Assembly (NCBI RefSeq): GCF_000699445.3
Contig: NC_067195.1
Coordinates: 56,400,465-56,464,464, forward strand
DNA length: 64,000 nt
Source: Schistosoma haematobium
Taxonomy: Eukaryota > Platyhelminthes > Trematoda > Strigeidida > Schistosomatidae
Direction of reading: 5' to 3'
Shown: positions 57,280-64,000 of the stretch, piece by piece
Layout of the letters: the number at the start of each line of letters is the position of its first letter
Numbering within the stretch: position 1 is the stretch's first letter
The notes under the pieces: generated by a model
What the model was told of the DNA's origin: nothing
The model's database searches: none
Seen by the model: only the letters and a program-made list of their open reading frames with translations
Position numbers and translations under genes: made by a program

Positions 57280-57676
57280 GAATGGGTTTTGTGGAGATTT
57301 TTAGAAATTTCACAGGTTGAAATCATGAGTCATTTGAAGCTAGACCACCATAGAAAACCCGAAAGCACTGGACGGCCGTTTCGTCCTATTGTGGGACTCC
57401 TCAGCAGTACGCACCTACGACCTCACCCCCTACTGGTTTCGCGCGCAAGCACTTGACCACTGGACTACTGAGCCGGCATCCAACGGTGTTAATGTCTAAC
57501 TTCAACCAATCCACGAAGTTGCGCCACCGTACACCATTGTCTTCAGTGAGCTGACATCTCACAACAGACCTGGTTGAACTCTACTGGTCACTGCTTCTCA
57601 CTAGAACTCCATACTAGGACGAAACGGCCGTCCAGTGCTTCCAGGTTTTCCATAGTGGTCTAGCTTCAATTGACTC
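57280..57676. mobile_element. Family B foldback with target duplication and intact ribozyme
   Basis: Minus-orientation tail (57280-57358), ribozyme, head, leader (57484-57608), then an inverted plus-orientation ribozyme half and tail (57609-57676). ATGATAATATATATCA precedes it (57264-57279) and follows it with one extra TA (57677-57694), a 16-18 bp target duplication. The inverted ends are about 70 bp each. Confidence 0.8.
57365..57410 (-). ncRNA. Hammerhead ribozyme (family B), fully paired
   Basis: Stem I GTACTG/CAGTGC (one wobble), CTGAGGA, stem II GTCC/GGAC, GAAA, stem III ACG-GC-CGT and the GTC cleavage triplet are all present. By eye this is the most complete hammerhead in the window. 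Confidence 0.8.
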
Positions 57677-57694
57677 ATGATAATATATATATCA

Positions 57695-58378
57695 AAAGAA
57701 GAAATCTTCTTACCCAAAAGAAGAATGATATATAATAAAATAAACAATTGTATAATGAATTGATTGTTTATTATATGATAATAAATTGATTTCCTATTTT
57801 ATAAGTTCAATAATATTGCTTGATAACAAATTATGTACAAAATAGTTTCAGATAATTTACTATTCATAGACCACACATAACTATATACAATCAAATGTAT
57901 ATGATGTAAATGATCAATAGATATTAAACAATGTGCATTGTTTTAGTTAACCTAATTCAAACATTGAATAAAAGCTAAATTTTAATGATGGTATTCACCT
58001 GAGACTAGTTAGTTGATATGTTATATATAATTTAATATTCCAACTAATTTATATCATTTTCTACCAAGTTACAAACTTGATTTTGTACCTAATAAAATGA
58101 ATAAAATAATAAAATAGTTCATTTAATATATAAATATCAGCTTAAACAGTAACATTTACTCTAGCAAGAATTATGTTATCTCATTTCGTCAAAAATTAAT
58201 TTAACGAAAGTTCATATTAGGCTGTTTGATGAATAAACTTATACGGCTATTGTGTTAATAAGTTAACATTACCAGAATAACGTAAAACAATCTGTATAAA
58301 CAGAGTATTCAATTAGTGTAGAATAAAAGTGATATGGCTATCAGTTGAATTCTATTTTCTGTAGTGGATTAACTTCGA
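57695..58378. other. AT-rich spacer
   Basis: Nothing recognised. Confidence 0.4.
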
Positions 58379-58870
58379 AGTGACTACCAAGGATTCATAT
58401 ATCGCTTGTTTTGATAACCATTATTATATAACACTCAATGGTATATAAATTTCAAAAGACAATACAAATCGTTGAATACAGTTTATTTTTGTACAATGTG
58501 GACCAATAAGCTACAAACACAGACAGTATCATATGTACACAGTTGCGAATAGGAGTGGACATGAGTAAGGCAGCCCATGAGTGAGTGAGTGAGTGAGTGA
58601 GTGAGTGAGTGAGTGAGTGAGTGAGTGAGTGAGTGAGTGAATACAGACGTGAATTGAGAGTCAAATGAAATATCATATGGACTGATGAAATTGAAGCACA
58701 TATTTACTGGAAAGCGAAGAATCATTGAGCAATTCAAACAACTAACATTTAAGCTAGTTAGAGATTTGTATGTTAGCTGTGACACGTGATCATTTATACA
58801 CGTTCATACAGGCATGATAACAATAATGCAAAGATATGGATAGATTGTTACTATTCGAATGACACTTTCT
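58379..58870. repeat. Duplicated segment X, copy 2 (long microsatellite)
   Basis: 492 bp; direct copy of 41320-41767. The 44-bp length difference equals eleven GTGA units (tract about 58578-58640). The flanks differ immediately on the left and diverge after CACTTTCT on the right, although a GGCTTGACAAA block follows in both. Confidence 0.9.
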
Positions 58871-59990
58871 CTTAAATAAGTTGAATAACGGGCTTGACAA
58901 AGTTTAAAGTATACTAACTTAAGTGTGAGAGAGATGGTACGGTGGAACTCGTTGGCTGAATGAACAGTCATGTCAGGTTTGACGTTATCCCCATGTTTTG
59001 AACCCAGCGCCAATCGCTTCAAAAACCATCACGTTGTCTACTAAGTCCAGTGCATACTAATTTGTATCACTTCGGCTATATGGAGGTAATATACATATCA
59101 TGTACATATGTCAACCATTACTGACCAAATTTCTGCCAAAAAATCAACAACGGGATAATTCGATACATTTCAAATTGAATGGAAGAAATACCTAATTGTC
59201 TGTTTTATGTGTTACCTTCAACTGTAAACAAACTTTCCAAAATCATGAGTTCAATTCGAAAACGCGAAACGAAGTCATATCTTTGATGGCAATCTAAATA
59301 TGAAATGTTGAAAGAGTGAGAGAAAGGAAGAGTTATAAACTTTGTTTGGTGTCCGATGAACTCAGTATTCATGTTGTAAATCAATTTACATCATAGACTG
59401 GTTTTAGTTGGATGAAGAGTGAACAACAGTAATCATTGAAAGGCTATTTCGTTCTCATCTAGAATCCGTCAATAACACAGAGATCGAAATTAATACTTCT
59501 AGATTAGGAGGCATCCTAATTCGCCTTCAGACTAATAAGATAGGATTCAATATTTTACACTTTTAACTTTAATCATTTCTCAGTATTTCATTACTTTTGT
59601 TCATATTTTACCTTAAGTCAGTTCACAAAGTCGATATTACAAAATCGAATGTAATTTTTTTACATATTAATTCACTTATTTTCCATAAAGCACTATAATC
59701 AATCAATTTTAACGTCAGCATTGTGAATTTTTCCGTTTAATAATCTAAATCTCCATATACATAGATCATAGTTCCATTATATTATCAATCATTTCTATCT
59801 TCTTTCAATCATATATACATAATGAAACTATTATGAATAATTATTCAAATGAAACATACTATACAATATTTGAATAATCAAAAGACAACTAAAACGAACT
59901 GACTTATAATTTTAGTGAATAATAAAGTAGTTTGAGAAATCTTAAATCATATTAGATAAAAATAAGATTTATTAAAGTAATAATGAATTA
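58871..59990. other. Spacer with one tRNA-like remnant
   Basis: 58915-59045 (minus) has GTTTTTGAAGCGATTGGCGC then GGGTTCAAAACATGG, resembling a family A head without its ribozyme. The rest is AT-rich with no gene. Confidence 0.4.
59978..59990. repeat. Target duplication, left copy
   Basis: TAATAATGAATTA; the same 13 bp follow the element at 60422-60434. Confidence 0.8.
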
Positions 59991-60421
59991 ATATCAGATG
60001 GGTTTAGTGGATATTATAGTAATTTCAATGGTTAAGATCATGAGTCAGTTGAAGCAAGACCACCATAGAAAACCTGGAAGCACTGGACGGCCGTTTCGTC
60101 CTATTGTGGGGCTTCCTCAGCAGTGAGCACCTACGACCTCACCCCCTACGAGATTCGAACCCAGGGCCTACTGGTTTTGCGCGCAAGCACTTGACCACTG
60201 GACTAATACACGAAAGTGAGCGACACATCCACCATTGTCTTCAGTGAGCTGACATCTCACAGCAGACCTGCTTGAACTCCACTGGTCACTACTTCTCACT
60301 AGAACTCCAGGATATACCTTGTGAAGCCAGTCACTAGTGGGCATATGTTGATTAATATCAGAGGGGTTTTGTGGATATTATGGTAATTTCAATGGTTAAG
60401 ATCATGAGTCAGTTGAAGCTA
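59991..60421 (-). mobile_element. Family B insertion with terminal direct repeats
   Basis: 431-bp insertion exactly bounded by the 13-bp duplication TAATAATGAATTA. Its first 66 bp (59991-60056, ATATCAGATGGGTTTAG to GAGTCAGTTGAAGC) recur at 60356-60420 in the same orientation, so it is a 365-bp unit plus 66 bp. In between lie the ribozyme, part of the tRNA-like head (the A-box part is deleted near 60205) and the leader. Confidence 0.85.
60080..60126 (-). ncRNA. Hammerhead ribozyme (family B), probably weakened
   Basis: CTGAGGA, GAAA, stem III and GTC are intact and stem I has five pairs (CACTG/CAGTG). An extra A after the core disturbs the first pair of stem II. Confidence 0.55.
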
Positions 60422-60644
60422 TAATAATGAATTATTAGGGACTTTTTGATTTTCAATTAGACAAAATCAATCAAAAAAACGATCATCATTATCACTATCG
60501 TTACATTGTTTCTTTTTATTTTTGCACTTTGTAACTAATCATTAATAGTATAAAATTATCGAAGTATTAAAAGCAATAATTGATTGATTCACTACTTAGA
60601 TAATTTATTGTATTCTATTCTTTAATGGATTGTTACTACCACTA

Positions 60645-60935
60645 CCACTGTGGTATACGATGATAATGATGTTGATTGATATAAGTAGTATGTATCACCA
60701 AACGAAAGTGAAATGCTTGTAGGCAATAAGTTGAGAAGATTGGAGAGAAGAAAACGAGAACAGAGAATAATTGACATGGAAATGAAGGAACAATGAAGTC
60801 TGAGACAGTTGATTGACATTTTGCAAATGAATTATTTACTGTATGGTTCTTGGAAGTTGCTAAGAAATTTAGTAACTTCGTAATCGAATATCATTTGTTT
60901 GTCCCTGCATGTGTTCTCGTTTACCACGCCTACTA
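60645..60935 (-). repeat. Dispersed repeat D, copy 6
   Basis: Minus-strand D copy, including GTAAACGAGAACACATGC (rc of about 60909-60926) and the AGAACCATACAGTAAATA block. Confidence 0.6.
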
Positions 60936-61257
60936 CTGTACGCCTCGTGAAACGTGTCAGTGTAAGCCATTCACATGATGAGTAGAGGAGTGTGTGTGTT
61001 TCACCCTGTTTGGTTGACACTAGTCGACTCAATATGTCTGCATCTCAGGTGTTGAAGTTCACATTGAGTTTAGCGTCCGTCTGCTGTTGATTCTTCCACT
61101 TTATAGGTGTATGTGACAAGTCACCATATCTTGAGCGGTAATTATATGACTGTGTCAATTAATTACTTATATTAGTTGACCATGGACGCTCGATTGTGAG
61201 AAATGGTAGGTGTGTGTTTACACTATTGGGAAATAGGTGGAATGGTGAAATATCATT

Positions 61258-61533
61258 CAAATACTACTACTGTGGTAGCAGTATATGATGTTAGCTGTGA
61301 ACAGAAGGTCTGGCAGCAGAGAGACAAGAGGATCGAACATTAAAGAATGAAAACAGAATGCAATTGGTATGAAAACCTAAGAACAATGAAATGTGAGTCA
61401 TTTTGAGACAATCGATGGACATTTTGCGAATTAAGCATTTACTTTATGATTGTTAGATTTAATTAACAAGTCCTGTAGTTTTGTGTTAAATACATTCGAT
61501 TGTCCCCACCCGTGTTCTGTTCACTACATTACT
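61258..61533 (-). repeat. Dispersed repeat D, copy 7
   Basis: Minus-strand D copy starting GTGAACAGAACACGGGTGGG near 61530. It lies about 600 bp from copy 6 in the same orientation, with ACT-repeat tracts at its edge (61536-61556). Confidence 0.6.
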
Positions 61534-61548
61534 ACTACTACTGCTACT

Positions 61549-61590
61549 AGACACGCATGACATTGATCGCCACCCATCAATTGTGACTAC
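61549..61590 (+). mobile_element. Family C short fragment
   Basis: GACACGCATGACATTGATCG and ATCAATTGTGACT correspond to part of the family C body near 42580. Confidence 0.4.
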
Positions 61591-63324
61591 TACGACTTAC
61601 ACTAATACTAATACTACTACAACTTCATTATTATTATTATAGTGATAGTAATACGAAGGAACAGTAGCTATTCATACAAACAGTAATTGTTCTGTTGTCA
61701 CTGTTAAATCTTCAAAAACATTCATCTACCACTGATATTACTGATTATATATTGGTGTGAAGAACATATTTTTAATAATTATCACACTGGATCTGAATAA
61801 TAGAAAAGGATGACGTTCACTATTAGTATGATAAATATTAAATGTACTTTATTTAATTGCTAATTGATTTAATCTTTTTATAGATATTTCTAATTGAATG
61901 TTAACTTTTGTTTCCTTCATGCTAATTAATATAGGACATGCTCTTTATCTTTAAAAATGTCATTACTACTATTCTGAGGCCATGTATATCTTATTGTATA
62001 TTAACTTGTTTGATAATTCGTCGTTACAACTTATTAGAAATGATTCAAACAGTAGGAATATTTAAACATTGATTGTAATGTAATTGTATATAAACATTTA
62101 GTCTAACCATTCCGTTTTTCTTGCTTTATTAGTATCCATTAGTAGTTTATCAGCTTAGTTTTGTCTTTATGAAATATCTTTAGTTTATTAGTTTAGATGA
62201 ATTATTGAACAAAAAGTGAGTTAAACGAACGTTGTCTATTTTATAATCTCAATTTTTCTTGTATTTATCGTATTGTTTATTATTAGGATTTTAACTAAAT
62301 GAAAAATAGAGCAGTTCTGGAATGTTCTTTCATTATTCCATTGTTTTTGGATGACGTAAAGCCGAATCAATGACAAGCATGAAAAGATGACTAGAACTAA
62401 CTAATTATAAAATATAATTATAAGTCTTTTGATCAGTTTATTAGGGTTAAGAACGTAAACTGAATATCCTATTGTATGTCTGTATTATAACTTTGATCTA
62501 CTGAAATTTTACTAGATTGTTTAAATGGAATTTCATGTAATTAAATAACGTAAATTTCGGAAAACGTATTCAATGTTTTTTTAAACAAAAAACGTTAGTT
62601 TGTAGTCAGATTGAAAGTATCTGTAATCTTGGTAACGAATGTCAGTGAGACAATCGCTCATGTGCTTGTGACGATGAATGGTCATGTCATCTAGAGCAAC
62701 AGTGAAATAGATGTCGTCTAGAATTCGATCATGACGGTTTTCTGTTTATCACGATTTAGCGCGACTATCTAACATCAACTGATTATTACTGATTATATGG
62801 CGATATACTTGCTATTTGGCGTGGTGATCAGCTGAATGTTGACGTTTGACTGTTAGATTGTGTGATATACTTTCGTCCAAAAGTTTAGAATAGAATATTG
62901 TAATATCTAGCCGTTGGCAGCATAAACTATAGATACATTGTTGTTGGTTTGTGTGTGAAAAATAAGATTTGTAATTTTCATCTAAGTGGTTCATTCAGCT
63001 GACGTGAAAATATTGCTATAACACTTAAAGTTGAAAGTGAATATGTGTTACGATCAGTGGACGCCTGGGATACAAACATAAATGCCGTAAACCAGCTTAT
63101 TGATTTATGACAACAAAAACGATGAACTAAACGAAGATGATAGAATCCATTTAAGAGATTACTATTTACATATAATTCTTTTGTAATGCTAACAAACATG
63201 ATTTCAGGAATCTAGTTAAGACCACTTCAGTAACTGAAATAATGTGTACAGTATCAACAATCTAAAGTAATTGCTTCATAAAAAATAACTAGTTTGCTCT
63301 TAAGCCTGTTCACACTGAATATAC
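61591..63324. other. AT-rich spacer
   Basis: No gene supported. A less AT-rich patch at 62640-62800 is not assigned. Confidence 0.4.
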
Positions 63325-63775
63325 TTACATAACCCCGCCTGTTACTCCTCGTGGAGGAGCATGAGCTACCTACTAAGATCCTCCAGCCATCATTCTTTTG
63401 ATATCAGGCTCCCGTTCAAACTAATGTGTTCTTGGGTCGTCCTACTTGTTGTTTAGTCTACCTCTTCTCATTTCGCCTTCAAGATTTCATGTTAGTGCTT
63501 GCCTCATGACGCAGTTTGATGATTTCCGTAAAGTATGCCCTATTCACTTTCAGCGTCTTTTCCCAATTTCTTCTTCAGCTGGAAGTTGACTTGTTCTCTC
63601 CCACAGAAGTCTGTTGCTGATGTTATTCGGCCAATGGATGTTGAGTATCTTCAGTAGACAACTGTTTATAAATACCTGTACGTTTCTGATGATGGTTGTA
63701 GTAGTTCTCCAGCTCCGTACAATAGAACTGTCTTGACGTCCGTATTTAGTATTCTGACTTTGATTACCTGACATT
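63325..63775 (-). mobile_element. RTE-like (SR2 type) copy, decayed
   Basis: Minus-strand C-terminal segment: [20 protein letters not shown], then [20 protein letters not shown] and [14 protein letters not shown] in the frame 63774-63550, with further decayed C-terminal sequence to about 63330. The TAAG tail is lost. Confidence 0.7.
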
Positions 63776-63962
63776 AAATGAATAGCTATAACTTGTTATC
63801 CGCTGTATAAATAACTGAGATCATATATTATGATATTATAGAAAGCTGTTATAATATGACATTCATCAGTGATCATAGCTCTCAATAAACTGAATACCGT
63901 GAGAAAGACACATTCTTTCGACGCAAAGACAAGCTGGGTTATAGGCATATACTTCTCATTAA

Positions 63963-63964
<2 letters not shown>

Positions 63965-63994
<30 letters not shown>
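63965..63994. repeat. (TA)n microsatellite
   Basis: About 15 TA units close to the window end. Confidence 0.9.
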
Positions 63995-63996
<2 letters not shown>

Positions 63997-64000
63997 TTAG

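Noticed and set aside
58578..58640. CRISPR-like or regulatory tandem array
   Set aside because: Plain (GTGA)n microsatellite without spacers, in a eukaryotic sequence.

Overview
The window reads as nuclear DNA of a blood fluke (Schistosoma; species not determined). It is AT-rich, and it carries tRNA-headed repeats with hammerhead ribozymes (the schistosome SM-alpha type), RTE-like and CR1-like non-LTR retrotransposons, and a Ty3/Gypsy element. I find no conserved host gene, rRNA gene or canonical tRNA gene in 64 kb. Every open frame with recognisable homology belongs to a transposable element, so the window is probably intergenic or intronic.

The most notable content is a set of short ribozyme elements. 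Family A is SM-alpha-like, with a unit of about 332 bp. Family B has a unit of about 365-405 bp, with the ribozyme stem I made of GCACTG/CAGTGC. Each has a tRNA-like head with A and B boxes and ends near a hammerhead core. Several copies are longer than one unit. The cleanest one (59991-60421, flanked by a 13-bp target duplication) carries its first 66 bp again at its end. Copies start at different points of the unit, and one copy shows a head-to-tail junction. Many others are foldbacks, in which an inverted piece of the element's 3' end is fused to its body. This is the layout expected if circular or concatemeric ribozyme-processed RNA is reverse transcribed with template switching (retrozyme-like). 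A third tRNA-headed family (C) has only a decayed hammerhead-like motif.

Layout. 0-17 kb: family B copies, an RTE fragment, unclassified repeat D, and two nearly identical 580-bp inverted arms at 7.8 and 12.4 kb. 15.9-16.2 kb: a Penelope-like GIY-YIG remnant. 17-27 kb: a cluster of family A and B copies around a CR1-like fragment. 27.5-28.6 kb: an internally deleted RTE-like element. 29-35 kb: RTE 3' fragments, a 125-bp hairpin and a family A copy with a near-consensus ribozyme. 35-41 kb: family B copies, one with an intact ribozyme. 41.3 kb and 58.4 kb: two copies of an unidentified segment identical apart from a (GTGA)n tract. 42.4-44.3 kb: family C and a second RTE-like element.

46.3-55.55 kb is a three-layer nest. 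A repeat D copy is split by a CsRn1-type Gypsy element, and the gag of that element is split by a nearly full-length 3.8-kb RTE-like element with a 13-bp target duplication. Both retrotransposons are broken by stops and frameshifts. 56-64 kb holds more RTE debris, two family B copies, two D copies and AT-rich spacer.

The parts probably work as parasites and hosts: non-LTR or Penelope-like reverse transcriptases could mobilise the non-coding ribozyme elements. The 13-18 bp target duplications of families B and RTE are compatible with this, but that link is inference.
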